A DNA stretch of 64,000 bases, taken from Tigriopus japonicus (lineage: Eukaryota > Arthropoda > Copepoda > Harpacticoida > Harpacticidae). The position numbers and the translations under genes were made by a program. Shown here in pieces: positions 21,311 to 32,129 of the stretch; within the stretch, counting starts at the first letter, position 1, and every line of letters begins with the position of its first letter. Where the stretch lies: contig CM021322.1 in assembly GCA_010645155.1 (NCBI GenBank), positions 7,584,614 through 7,648,613 of the forward strand, in the 5' to 3' direction. The notes under the pieces were generated by a model. It made no database searches, was not told the DNA's origin, and was given only the letters and a program-made list of their open reading frames with translations.

Positions 21311-22019
21311 CTTAAGACAAGGATTTCATCCGTGGTCTATGTTCCGTGGTCTATGCTCTAGTTGATGGTATGAGGAATTCATCGTGGATTATGTGCAGCG
21401 ACAATTAGAAGTAGCAGCCTTGTGCATAATAGCCTTTGTTGAAATTCGCCTTTCAAATTATTATACCAAATAACTTCATTGAAACTTAAAGGAATATTGT
21501 AGTGACAAATGAAAAGTGAGTTGGTTGGAATTCTTAAATGAGAGAATGACCTTTCAATCCATACTTTTTCGCCATCAGGAATTTCAGCAAGTTTGCTTTC
21601 CTCAAAGGCTTGCAAAGTTTCTTGTGGTGCCATATCAGTTTGGAAAAAAGAATTCAGATACGTTGTATTCTTCACGAAAAATTGTTGTACTCGGATCAGC
21701 TCTCATGCACTTGTTTTCAATTGTGTAGAAAAGGTAGGAGGTCTGTAAGATGGTTACAAAAGCTCTACCAAAGTTGCTTTGTTTATGAAAATGGACTTTG
21801 AAGTAAATTCACACGTCTTGCAAATTAATTGTTGAAAACTTCCTATTAATTAAATCATTTTGGAGCATTGTTAGAAGGGAATGAGTGGCATCAATATTCA
21901 AAGTTATTTAAAAACGTTAAATTTCGAAAACTTTAACCGTTTTGGTGTTTTCCAAAAAAATCTTCACGGCCAACTTGGCGGATGCCAGGGCCCCCGGTTT
22001 AAGAACCGCTGCTCTTGAA

Positions 22020-22517
22020 GATCTAAAATCTCAACTTTGAAGCGCGCATGACCATATATGAATAGCTAAGGATGACTCAACGAAGGATACCAACTACGTC
22101 CGGTACTTCATGATGAAGCTCATATAGTGCGTTGCGTTGTGTGTAACGCAAATATCCCTCAAGAAGTTTGCGTCTCAGAGTAAATCCAGAAAATACAGCC
22201 TGAGTCATCTAGAGGTCACGGATCAAACTATTGTCGCCGTAGTCTGCCTGTTTAGCTAGAACTGAGTAGTGAGAAAGATGTCACCCTCAAAACTAAAATA
22301 AGTAAAGAAGCATAGAGAAATTATATTGGTTGTAGCAATGTACTGTATGATCTATTCCTAGCTATGAAATAATTGTTTCTTTCTTGTTTCAAACTTCCAA
22401 ATGATAGTTGGCTGGGAAAAAAATAATTTCTTTCAAAAAAACCACATTTTTGGGGAATAGTCCCCAAGATGGAGCACAAAAATTTGATGTTCCTGAGGCT
22501 AGTTTTTTAAGCGCAAA
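22020..22517. other. Spacer, nothing recognised
   Basis: AT-rich sequence between two mobile elements. Confidence 0.3.
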
Positions 22518-22570
22518 GATCGATCTCAAGATCGAACTTACAGTACTAAAGTACGATCTTAAGATCGATC
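22518..22570. repeat. Imperfect hairpin of GATC-rich arms
   Basis: The arm GATCGATCTCAAGATCG (22518-22534) pairs with CGATCTTAAGATCGATC (22554-22570) with one mismatch across a 19-base loop. It ends 13 bases before the element at 22584. Confidence 0.7.
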
Positions 22571-22583
22571 GACTGCTGGCCCA

Positions 22584-23026
22584 TGGTAAATAGGTCACAG
22601 TAGAAAGGTCACGTTAAAAAGGTTACAGATCCACGCAGCTCAGGAGGTACCCAAGTGGATAAACCCACTGACCCTGGTATTATCCTTGGTTGAAGATTTT
22701 CCCATGGGACCCTAAGATTTACCAGTTGAAATACAATTATTCCTAGGCAAAGGTCCCATAAGTCAACAGGAAGTCATTCCTTACATTTTTAGGACATTGG
22801 TCCCAACCCACCCCGGATCTGGCAAACCATGGAGGAGGGTGTTCCCTCATCCTCTGGAGTCAAAATTACACCCTTTTTATGAGATCTGCCCATGGGATTC
22901 TGAGCAATTCCTGTTGGAACACAAAAATATCCATAGCAAATGTTTTTTCACCGTGACCCTTTTTCTGTGACCTTTTTACCGTGACTGTTTTACCCAATGA
23001 CCTTTTTCTTCGTGACCGTTTTACCA
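22584..23026. mobile_element. Non-autonomous DNA element with GGTCAC(N)TAAAA subterminal repeats
   Basis: The left end TGGTAAATAGGTCAC continues as GGTCACGTTAAAAAGGTTACAG. The right end, read in reverse complement, begins TGGTAAAACGGTCACG and goes on with four more units of the form GGTCA..GTAAAA or GGTCAC.GAAAA. Both ends thus carry short inverted tandem arrays. A diverged internal direct repeat (CCCATGGGA..CT.AG) occurs near 22700 and 22890. No target duplication was identified, so the superfamily is unassigned. Confidence 0.6.
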
Positions 23027-24177
23027 AAAACAACAAGAATTATATTGAAGCTTAACGGGCGAGCCTTAACTTTGCAAAAGGGGCCTGACGAATCCTAAAC
23101 TCAACGGGAGACCTACAAACCATTTTCACGCAACCGATATCTACTTACTGCTCACAAAAGTCCACTCATCGGCACTAAAGACTTTAATCGGCACTTCCTT
23201 TTCAACCACCTCACCGTCCACATCAACCTCATCACCTTCTACCCCGACCTTCACTCTAGGCCTCCAGGGTGTGTATCTCCTGCCGAAATGCAACCTTATA
23301 CCATTAAAGAATCCCCGAAAAACAATAAGAATTTGTCCAATCCCGCCTTAAATGCTGTTAGAGGATCAGCTCCTACATATTCCCGACGAAGGCAAATAGG
23401 CAACAAAATATTTAAATAAGATTACGTATATTTAAATAAGATTACGTAAGCGAATACATAAATTACATATGGATTATTTCGGCAGGAGATACACACCCTG
23501 GAGGCCTAGAGTGGAGGTCAGGGTAGAAGGTGATGAGTAGGGACAGGAAGTTTAGACGAATAAAACTGTCAAATTAGACGAAAAAAGACGAATAAAATTG
23601 ACCGATTCGACGAAAAAAGACGAATAAAATTCTCCGATTAAACGACAAAAAGACAAATAAAAGGCTTCATTTAACGAAAAAAACCGTTTCACGGTAAAAA
23701 AACTAACGAATTGCCTGTAAAGAGGTTACAAAGAGCCTTAAACTCCTGCCCATGAAGTAGACGAAAAGTGTGTCCCAATTGAGGGGAAACACCTGCTCTG
23801 TGTAAAACGACAAAATATACAAAAGAAAGGAAGGAAAAGTGCCAAATGAGCAAGAAATGGTCAGTGGTAAATATTAATTTAAAAAAAAAACTTGTTCAAA
23901 AAGAGTTCAAAACCGCCCTTTTTTCATCGTTTTCAGTTGACCAATATTTTATGGCAAATTTGCTGACACTTAATTGTTCGCATGGTCGGACAGCTTTTTT
24001 CAATCCAATAGTGGCCTTTTCTTTCCGTGTCTGTCAGGAAACCCTACAAGTTAAAATTTAAGTGTGAATCATATTTTGTTCGAGCAAAAACGCAACTGAC
24101 AATCAAACTATTACTTTGGCCCAAGTTTTGGCGTTGAACTTTTTTGAAAGTGTCTATTTACTTTTTTTTAATTGATT

Positions 24178-25465
24178 GCGGATTTTCTACTACCGCTACA
24201 AGAAATGCGATTCCATGTAAACAAGGAATACTCCCGACTAGAGCTCTATATTAGAAAGAGTACAATCATATCCAACGCCATCTAGTTCATTCTGCTCGCA
24301 ACTGCTCGCCGTTCCCAAAAGGATGCACAGGTACCCTCTAAGCTGAACAAGTTTTCCAAATTACCAGACCAAGATAGCACCATTTGAGAAACTAAAGGGC
24401 CTAGAACCTTAATGAAGGGGTCCAAAATGAACTATTAGTGTGTTTCAAATGATTCAAATCTGAATGGCTTGAAGAATTAGGTTTAAAGCTTTAAAAGACA
24501 GTAAGAGAATGAAAATCTATCCCTTTGGACATATTGATGCAAGAGGTGATGGCAACAGTGCGATAGGAAATGAAATTGCAGGGCTGCTGAATTCTCTTCC
24601 CTCTTGTGCTTCACAGTCATGGTTATTGCTGAGAAAGAGTGCAGGGAATTTTCTTCCTCTCTTGACTTCACCCCTGGCTGCTATTTACACTTGCCCACCT
24701 ACCCCTTGATATGCAAGATCACAGGTGTAAGTGGTGGTGGCCAGCAGGGGAGTCCAGTCAAATGCTTGCTAGCTTCAGATGGCTTGCCCAGCTTGCCCAC
24801 TGGCACTTGTTAAGAAGGGAACTGCAAGGATTGCTGGGCCGGGCCAGCTCTCTCTCTCCCTTTCTCTCTCTCGCGCTCTCCACACTGAGCCCAGTGAGCA
24901 AAAGTTGAAGTTGACTTGAAGGACTTGACTCAACATTTCAGGGTTGATAGGTAAAGAAAGGAAAACTCAACATGCTCCTCTCTATCACTATTCTTTCTCA
25001 CACATTTTTTATGGTAGGAGCCCTGATTGTGAACGTTTTCTCTGAAAAAGCATTGATCACAATGAGGGGTGAGATATTCATTTTTCTCTTAGTCTTTTAG
25101 GTTTTAAACCTAATTTTACAGGCAATTCAGCTTTGAATCATTTGAAACACACTAATAGTTCATTTTGGACCCCTTCATTAAGATTCTAGGCCCTTTAGTT
25201 TCTCAAAAGGTGCTATCTTGGTCTGATGATTTGGAAAACTTGTTCAGCTTAGAGGGTACTTGTGCATCCTTTTGGGAACGGCGAGCAGTTGTGAGCAGAA
25301 GGAACTAGATGGCGTTGGATATGATTGTACTCTTTCTAATATAGAGCTCTACTCCCGACAATTTCAATTCGACCCACAACAAGATTCGAACCTACTCCGT
25401 CTGGGGAAGCACTTACACTCGGCTCTTATACGAACGCATTAATACGCGCGGCCACTCTGGCTTCC
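24178..25465 (-). mobile_element. tRNA-derived SINE, interrupted by a hAT element
   Basis: On the minus strand the head begins GGAAGCCAGAGTGGCCGCGC at 25465, and the B-box-like GGTTCGAAT lies near 25392. The body is interrupted at 25352 and resumes at 24238, ending with the ATTCCTTGT..GCGGTAGTA tail near 24178. The same SINE occurs intact at 62851-63032. The head resembles a tRNA of the Ser/Leu class with a long variable arm. Confidence 0.82.
24239..25351. mobile_element. Foldback-type hAT element with 220-bp terminal inverted repeats
   Basis: Terminal repeats 24239-24458 and 25132-25351 begin TAGAGCTCTATATTAGAAAG and are nearly identical over 220 bp; weaker similarity extends them to roughly 275 bp. 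The 8-bp target duplication CTCCCGAC (24231-24238 and 25352-25359) is perfect, and removing the element restores the SINE sequence on both sides. The interior is partly CT-rich (24846-24873) and has no transposase. Confidence 0.93.
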
Positions 25466-25839
25466 TTAAAACTTGCTTATTTAATTTAAAATTTAAGAAA
25501 AAAACTTAAAATCCAAGAAAATTTTCCATTTTTCACTAATCAGACGAAAAAAATTGAGTAAAATTGCTGGATTAGACGAAAAAAGACGAATAAAATCCAA
25601 ATTAGACGAATAAATTTGTCGCGACGAATAAGGTTAAAAAAGACGAATAAAGACGAAAACGTTTATTCGTCTAAAGTTCCTGTCCCTAGTGATGAGGTTG
25701 ATGTGGACGGTGAGGTGGTTGAAAAGGAAGTGCCGATGAGTGGACTTTTGTGAGCGGTAATCATACAGGTTGCGTGAAAATGGTTTGTAGGTCTCCCGTT
25801 GAGTTTAGGATTCGTCAGGGCCCTTGAAAGTTTAATTTA

Positions 25840-26907
25840 CAGAATTTACTTTCATTGACTTTTGACCAAAAAGAAATGTAAATCAGATATTTTACATTGG
25901 CCAAACAGTAATCAGGCCCTGATATTAGGAGGATGCTTCCCATCGGTAAATGCTGTCAAGTCAAGTTTTTATAACTTAAAATTTTGAAAATGGTTTGAGC
26001 CAAATGCCGCTAGAATAAGTAACCATAACGTCACATGAATTTGTGCTAATGTTTTATGTAAGTTCCTTAAAGATCTCATAAACTGATTGAAAAATTTTAC
26101 TTTTACACTCGCATCTTTTTGCAAAATGTAATATAACATCAGTACTCAATCAGTACCAAAATGTACTGCAAGTACATGTAGTTCTGTCCTAATACCCTGC
26201 TCCTCACTAATTAGTTACAGAGTAGATCACCTTCAAAATGATATTTAGGACCAATTAATGCAACAGAACTTCAATTGAGCAATATTTTCAATTGCAATAC
26301 TTCCCGTTTTTGTTTAACGATCAGCCCCAAGATGTATTTTTAAATCCGTCCTGGATCCAGGGGTTCAAGCCGTCCGAATGGCCTCCTAGCGTTATGTGTT
26401 TTCATTTTAAAACATTTGTTTAAAAGGTTGATTGCGTTCCGAAAGTCTTCAAGTGTCAGACATATCCAGAGCAGCCTCAAACCCCAAATTGAGCTTCGAT
26501 TTTGAAAGGAAGTGGACGTCTTCCTTGTGGCCCTGAGTCACTCATATGCCAAGGTGTTGTTGTTGAAGGGGAAATTGTGACTTGTTGTGGGTGTTGCTCA
26601 AGATGAGTGTCATCCAAGGTTCTCGGATGTTGGCTAATGTTCGTCGAAATTTGAAGCTAGAGGAAAAGCTTCCTTCTTTAAATGTGATAAAATGCCCAAT
26701 TGCGCCGCATTTGAGTTTCCGAGTGAGATGAGAGGATTATTCGAAGAATTCGTTCATCTTAAAGGGCATGGAGTAAGAAAATATAATTTTAGGTAGATCC
26801 TCTCGTTTCCATGACTCAACTAACACAACCTTTCACACGAGAAAAAGGTCAAGACAGTTCTTTGATTGACAATGTAGATCTTCAAAGTATCACAAGGACA
26901 CAAAGTA
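25840..26907. other. Spacer, nothing recognised
   Basis: AT-rich at first, less so from about 26350. No domain or exon could be assigned, although it lies directly 3' of the eIF4G-like segment. Confidence 0.3.
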
Positions 26908-27351
26908 TCACGGAGCCAAGATTGAGCCCAAGTAGTCCCAGACTTTCGGAATGTCCACTATCAGGTCGGGGACGACATCGAGCACGAAGCACCAGCCTTT
27001 GAGAAATTGCGACTCGAGCAGGTAGTTCTGCTTGACTAGCTCATCGAAGAGGACTCCAATGCGATTTCGGGGTCCGTCTGACCGTTCGAGAGCGTATTCC
27101 ACCACGCAGCTCACACAATCCGAAATGGTATTGGGATGGAACTTCTCGCCAATGTCCCGCAATGCTTCCTTCATGTCACTCGTGTGCAAATATTCATCGA
27201 CGATGGGCTTCACGGTATTATCCACGTCAATCTTGGGTTCACCCTTGAGGATCTGGAGCTGATTAGCGGCTCTCGTGTCCAAAGCGTTGCTGACCGTCGG
27301 AGGGCCACATAAGGGCCATATAAGGGAGTATATAATATGAGGGGATAACAT
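26908..27351 (-). pseudogene. eIF4G-type MA3 domain, orphan gene segment
   Basis: A continuous frame encodes an MA3 domain: KPIVDEYLHTSDMKEALRDI, later VVEYALERSDGPRNRIGVLF, and finally LIVDIPKVWDYLGSILAP and a stop. The order and spacing follow the MA3 domain of eIF4G/DAP5 translation factors, which bind eIF4A. The domain covers about residues 46-147 of the frame. The MIF4G and W2 domains are not seen in the surrounding sequence. Residues 1-16 derive from the 65-bp tandem repeat and are probably not genuine; a real exon could begin near 27295, after an AG at the end of GACGGTCAG. It may be one exon of a larger gene, or a captured or retroposed fragment with its frame still intact. Confidence 0.6.
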
Positions 27352-27449
27352 TGAGTTTTACTTTTCTCATCTGATGCACAACCAATAAGGGAGTATATAA
27401 TATGAGGGGATAACATTGAGTTTTACTTTTTTCATCTGATGCACAACCA
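27320..27449. repeat. Tandem duplication, 65-bp unit, two copies
   Basis: Units 27320-27384 and 27385-27449 differ by a single base (CTTTTCTC versus CTTTTTTC). The unit contains TATATAATATGAGGGG. It lies immediately 5' of the eIF4G-like segment on its strand. Confidence 0.95.
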
Positions 27450-28176
27450 ATTTCTAAGAGGTGCTGAAATCTAAGCATTGTAATTATTTATGTTCGTTTG
27501 TTTATTACGATGTGAGAAGTATCCCACATTCATTGTTGCACAACAATCACCCAAAAACCCAGACTGGGCCCACGTCTCAATAGACAAAATCATACCTACT
27601 TGATTACTCATTGTTTATTGCATGCTCTGTAAAAAGGACTGTATAAACACTAAATATCAAACGATGATATCTAGAACCAGTTCTACTAGGTAGTGTTCTA
27701 TTAGAACAAGTTCATTTGAGGATACGGATATAGTTAGCGTCACCTGACTACTCAACGGTAGTTTATTTTCACGAAACCTTGAGTAGTGATATGTTAATAG
27801 AGTATAATAAGCTACCTTTTTGTTCGACGAGCATTTTGACATCAAGTCCTCGCAATAAAAATTATCAATAACTGCCCTGTAAGACAGATTGGCTGGGATT
27901 GAGGAAAACGATTGATTTCTCCAGAATCATGAGCGGATTATATCGACAAATATTTGTTGTGGGAACTAACGGCAGTTGGTTCATAAAGACCAGCTGAATT
28001 TGTTCCAGACTCATATCAATTTGAAGACTTCGCAATGTGTCAGGGAGGCTAGACTTGAGCCAACACTCAAGTGGAACAGTGTCCGTCAGAAAATGGGTTT
28101 GGCGTTGTTAGTAGTGGTGGAAACAATCCAATCACCAATCATTTTCACGATAGGTTGCCAAAGTAGGTCTGCCAAT
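27450..28176. other. Spacer, nothing recognised
   Basis: AT-rich up to the TA target site of the following element. Confidence 0.3.
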
Positions 28177-28178
28177 TA

Positions 28179-28827
28179 GACATGCACAAGGTTGCTCCAA
28201 GTGAGCGTTTTAAATCATTCCGCGGGCGGCAAAACAAGGCCGTTGGCTGTGCTGAGTTGCTCAGCCCATTTTGGCGAATCCAAGTTTTTCCCATTTTGAC
28301 GAGCATTTGGTGATTCCAGGTCCTTGGAAACGATCGGTATTTCACTTAAGGATAACTTGGCTGGAATTGGGTCAATAATATGCAAAAAATAATATTAGGG
28401 TGATTGATTTAAAAGCAAGTAAGCAGGCCTTGTGCTATTGCAAAAATAGGACTTAAAATTGATCCAAACACTAATATAAAGATGCTGATTTATTCAGTGG
28501 GTTCCAAAGAATCATTTCAATATTTCAAAATACTTAACATATAGAGAAATGCAATATTTTTTAACGCTTCTTTCTGTTAAGATCTAATCTTTTCTGTATC
28601 ATTTTCAAGCAAACAAATTGGGCATATTTTCCACCAAGTGAAAGCAGAGGGATCAAAACGTAAAATTAAGATCGTTTCCAGGGACCTAGAATCATCAAAT
28701 GCACGTTAAAATGGGAAAAACTTAGATTCGCCAAAATGGGCTGAGCAGCTCAGCACAGCCAACGGCCCTGTTTTGCCGCCCGCGGAATGATTTAAAACGC
28801 TCACTTGAAGCAACCTTATACATGTCC
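28179..28827. mobile_element. 649-bp TA-flanked MITE, copy 1
   Basis: Terminal inverted repeats of about 157 bp (28179-28335 and 28670-28827) start GACATGCACAAGGTTGC and GGACATGTATAAGGTTGC respectively and are flanked by TA dinucleotides, the Tc1/mariner type of target. The arms contain TTTAAATCATTCCGCGGGCG. The central 330 bases carry no gene. A second copy of the same length lies in the opposite orientation at 38378-39026. Confidence 0.85.
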
Positions 28828-28834
28828 TATTAGC

Positions 28835-29560
28835 CTTTGGAGTCCATCAATTTTCTGTTCAATGCTATGAGGAAAAAAGCTTTCCTCTTGAGACGAACGC
28901 AAATGGCACCCCCTTATTTATTCGACTTTGGATCAGGGGCGCTATGTAAAGAGAACTTGCTTCTTGATTTTGCAAGATGGTGTACTATGTAAGGGGTGAT
29001 GGCAAACCTAAAGCTAGCAACCTCATGTGAGGAAGATTGAAAGATTGGATTTTTCCATCAGTAGTTGTTAGCACCATATGGAACTTCAAATACCTTTTAC
29101 AGAATTCGCCGAATACCATGCTCCTCTTGAGATTAACCCTGTCACCCATACTGGTAATTCACATTCAAATGTTGGTAATATATATCAGTTGAACACTGAG
29201 AGTTAACGCTAGAGGGAGCATGTCTAATTCAAGTCTCGGAAACAAGTAGGCGATCTTCGACTTGGCTTTTACAACAATTTGTTTCAGGTGTGCACTGAAG
29301 GAGAGCTGGAGGAAAATTTTATGCCGAGATAGACAAACTCATTCACTCGCTCCAGCTCTTTGCCTCCGAAGCTAACACTGCACTGCGGCAAACGGCCCCA
29401 ATAAAATGCCAAAATGTCTTGGTGATGTTGACCGTCAGGTCAATTATCCATGCTATAAATGGCGAGATCATCCAAGAGATGCTGCAAGTCTTCCACTGAG
29501 TTTGACAAAAGGCAAAGGTCGTCAGCATTCATAATGTATATTTTACTTGTCGATTCTCAA
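28835..29560 (-). pseudogene. Degenerate LINE reverse-transcriptase remnant
   Basis: Read on the minus strand from 29532: MNADDLCLLSNSVEDLQHLL (the YADD catalytic region). After a frameshift come VNITKTK-like residues and then GGKELERVNEFVYLGIKFSS, a typical LINE RT block. Similarity fades toward 28835, next to the TA-flanked element. At least two frameshifts and in-frame stops make it non-functional. Confidence 0.72.
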
Positions 29561-30293
29561 AATTAGTTCCCTGCCAAATCAGGGAATCTGGCAGGTCGGG
29601 CAAAAAAAGATTCAATAACTGGGGGTCTCATGGGATCTCGTTGCAATACTCCGTTGGTAGTGCTGATTTCTAGCAAATAGGCTTTAAGTAAAAAAAGAGG
29701 ATTTTTTGGGTATTTGCTAGTTTTAGAAATGAGTTTTCCAAACTAGTTTGTTTTGGTACATTGATTAAAACAAATTTCTAGTGTAAGGGTATTTATTTTG
29801 GCATATTTAAGGATCTTTTAGCACAATTTGCCGCTTGCGCCCTCTTTATAAGCATACTTTACCCTTAAGAGTTATTTAAATATTTGTTTTTATCTAGAAC
29901 TCATTTTTCAAAAATTTGAACAAATTTAGTTGAAAAAATAATAAGAATAAATCATTTGATGTGCAAGAGATAACTTCTTTAAATACATTTTCTTGTCTTA
30001 AACTACAATCTGCATCATCCAACAACGAAACAACTTAAGTTGTTTTGAGGCAATGTTCGATGTTAATTACTGATCGGCGATAACTAAGGAACGGAAAAAT
30101 ATTTGCTAAAAAGTGACATTATGTTAAACATATTTTTTAAAGCGCCCGAATTGGGAAGTAAGCCGGAAATTTAAAAAAAAAACATTTTTTACAACGCCAT
30201 AACTTGGTAATTCTTTCTGTGTGCACGAGTTTACCCAATAAAGTTTTGATAAATTTAATGCAATGGGTAGTTTTGGAGGCCAACTTGACACCC
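29561..30293. other. Spacer, nothing recognised
   Basis: Very AT-rich. A segment at 30078-30102 repeats the left end of the candidate intronic element at 5023. Confidence 0.3.
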
Positions 30294-30545
30294 AATGGAA
30301 CAGTGTAATCCAGGTTTGTAGCCGCTTTTTTAAATGTTGCGCTGGGGCCTCCCTCCCAGTTTTTTCCGCCTGTGGTAGCTTGGAAAAAGTGCGAGTGGTT
30401 CAGTTAAAAGGTGATTAATCAGACTTGTGTTAAACCTTTTGTCAAAATGAGAACAGAATTGACTAGGGTAGAGACATATGTAAGTCATCAAACAACCGAT
30501 CTCAAAATTGGTTGATGAAATGTTGAGCATTTTGGGATCTAAAAC
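30294..30545. repeat. 252-bp inverted repeat, left arm
   Basis: Reverse complement of 33056-33307 with only two mismatches over 252 bases and no gaps. No terminal repeats or target duplication mark the arms. It encloses about 2.5 kb containing a LINE remnant. Confidence 0.93.
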
Positions 30546-31095
30546 AAGCCAATGTTATAACTGATTGGGTATCAGGTACGCCCAGTTCTGGTCATTTTTA
30601 GCAGGAGTTGGCCTTTAATGTTACCAATATTACGTGATATATACAGTATCTCATGTCTCGTAAGATCCAGCTTTTTGGCCTTCTGATATTTAGAAATCAA
30701 GGAGAGGCATAATTCTGGGATACAACTGGACATATTAGCATCAAGCAGTTGCGAGCCAGGTGTATGCACATTTCAATTTTCCTGATCGCGATAAGCAAGA
30801 GAGAGTCGCTTCTCAATAAGGGAGCTCAGAAAGTGCGTTTGCAGGGTGTGCCATATCAAAATGAACAAAGAAAATGAAAATGGCCTAAAATATATCAATG
30901 GAATCATTCTGCATAGGTGCCTTCCATCTGTCCATATAGTTGTCAATGTTGCAATAAAGGCACTAAGAATGGCTTTTATTATCAAATGTCAAAGGTTGAA
31001 AATAAATGGCAAAAAACGAAGCCTTCAAAGACCTACATACAGCATATGGAAACATAAAAAATGGCTAATACAATAGCTGGAAACCTTAAAATAGC

Positions 31096-31136
31096 AAATG
31101 AAATGACATGAACTTGATGTTCATGTCATTGCATTT
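31096..31136. repeat. Near-perfect hairpin (18-bp arms)
   Basis: AAATGAAATGACATGAAC pairs with GTTCATGTCATTGCATTT with one mismatch and a 5-base loop TTGAT. It is isolated, with no known function. Confidence 0.75.
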
Positions 31137-32129
31137 CACGTAATAGAAGCCATTACAATTGGAAAGTGGATAAGGATTGAGATCCCAAAAAGGAGGGAGC
31201 AACATTTACTGCAAATTAATAATGTTAAAAAATCTTGCCCCAAAAAAACACATTTCGAAACTGAGAATGGATTAAAAAGAGGCATAAGCTTGCTTCTACT
31301 AGGTGAATTTCATTGACAAGGTGCTTCTAAGAAAAATACATTTTACTCAAATATACCTTCCTTGGCCAGTTTTCAAGTGGTACACCCTGTAGATGACCTT
31401 GTTCATGATGGCAGTGAAGTTAGCCCAAACCTTCACCCTCTAAAATTACCACTCATCCCTGTTTTTAGAGGTCAATGATTGACGACAAAACGTTGATATT
31501 TTTAGACTTAGATGTGATGATCTTCAGCTGTACGTCTTTTTTGCATAAAATATCTAACAAAATAGGTTTGGGAAGGGATGCATTTTCGATTATGATATCC
31601 TCTTCACATAAGTTGTGTAGAAAATGTTGAGGATGTGCATGGAATCTTTGAAACATTGTTAAGTACCTGAACACTTTCCAAACTTTCAAAAAAGGAGTCA
31701 ATGGTTCGTGCGTCCTCAACATCAGACGTTTTGTTTCATGACATGTTCGCTTCTGTTGTCGAAGAGAGTTGGGCGCACAGAGCTTTTAAGAAACAGAGAT
31801 GGCAAATTTTGGCTTTGGATGAATTTGTCATTTCTTGCCATTTGACAGATTTTTGTTCCTTGTTTCTCCTCCTCAATCTCTTGAATCCTGGACCAGGGCA
31901 AATTTCCCTCCGCATTAAATTTAGCTCATGTTGTTGCATTATAAAGCAGAGATATGTTTTTGCTTGTAATTGTAGGCACATTTCCTCGGCCTGCAGTTTG
32001 TAATTTTTTGAGAAGATCATGAAGTCTAAGCTTGTAGATTGTTTGAAAGTCTTTGATATCATTTCCCCCGGGACACCACGTTTTAGTAATCATCCAATTG
32101 ATTAACAATTTAGAACAGTTCATGGACAT

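Larger units (their letters stand above)
20509..22011. mobile_element. hAT element (CAG.GGTTCTTAAA family) carrying a mariner remnant
   Basis: The left terminus CAGAGGTTCTTAAA starts at 20509; the right terminus, read as its reverse complement, is CAGCGGTTCTTAAACC and ends at 22011. Both continue into GCCAGGGCCCCC. The flanking 8-bp target duplication CTCTTGAA is perfect (20501-20508 and 22012-22019). These ends are classic for the Charlie-like branch of hAT. The interior contains a CA microsatellite (20589-20620) and a broken mariner transposase; no hAT transposase is recognisable. The 85-bp element at 33543 belongs to the same family. Confidence 0.9.
23538..25688. mobile_element. hAT element with GACGAATAAA subterminal repeats (outer member of a nest)
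   Basis: The terminal repeats TAGGGACAGGAA.TTTAGACG (23538, and ending at 25688) match over about 28 bases with one difference. They are flanked by the perfect 8-bp duplication GTGATGAG (23530-23537 and 25689-25696). Both inner flanks carry arrays of AGACGAATAAA and GACGAAAAAA. The element contains a SINE, itself split by another hAT element; without these insertions it would be about 860 bases long. No transposase is recognised; a 71-codon frame at 23846-24061 is not similar to anything I know. Confidence 0.9.
23060..25835. repeat. Inverted duplication of a coding-like segment, split by a nested hAT element
   Basis: The left arm (about 23072-23285) reads on the minus strand as an open segment ending YTPWRPRVKVGVEGDEVDVDG and further to FSADEWTFVSSK plus a stop. 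The right arm (23478-23537 plus 25689-25830) is its inverted copy, cut in two by the hAT element at 23538-25688. The right copy lacks 19 bases between GTGCCGAT direct repeats, which changes its C-terminus. The 190-base spacer between arms contains a doubled 23-base segment (TATTTAAATAAGATTACGTA). It may be a captured gene end or a long-TIR element; the protein is not recognised. Confidence 0.6.
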
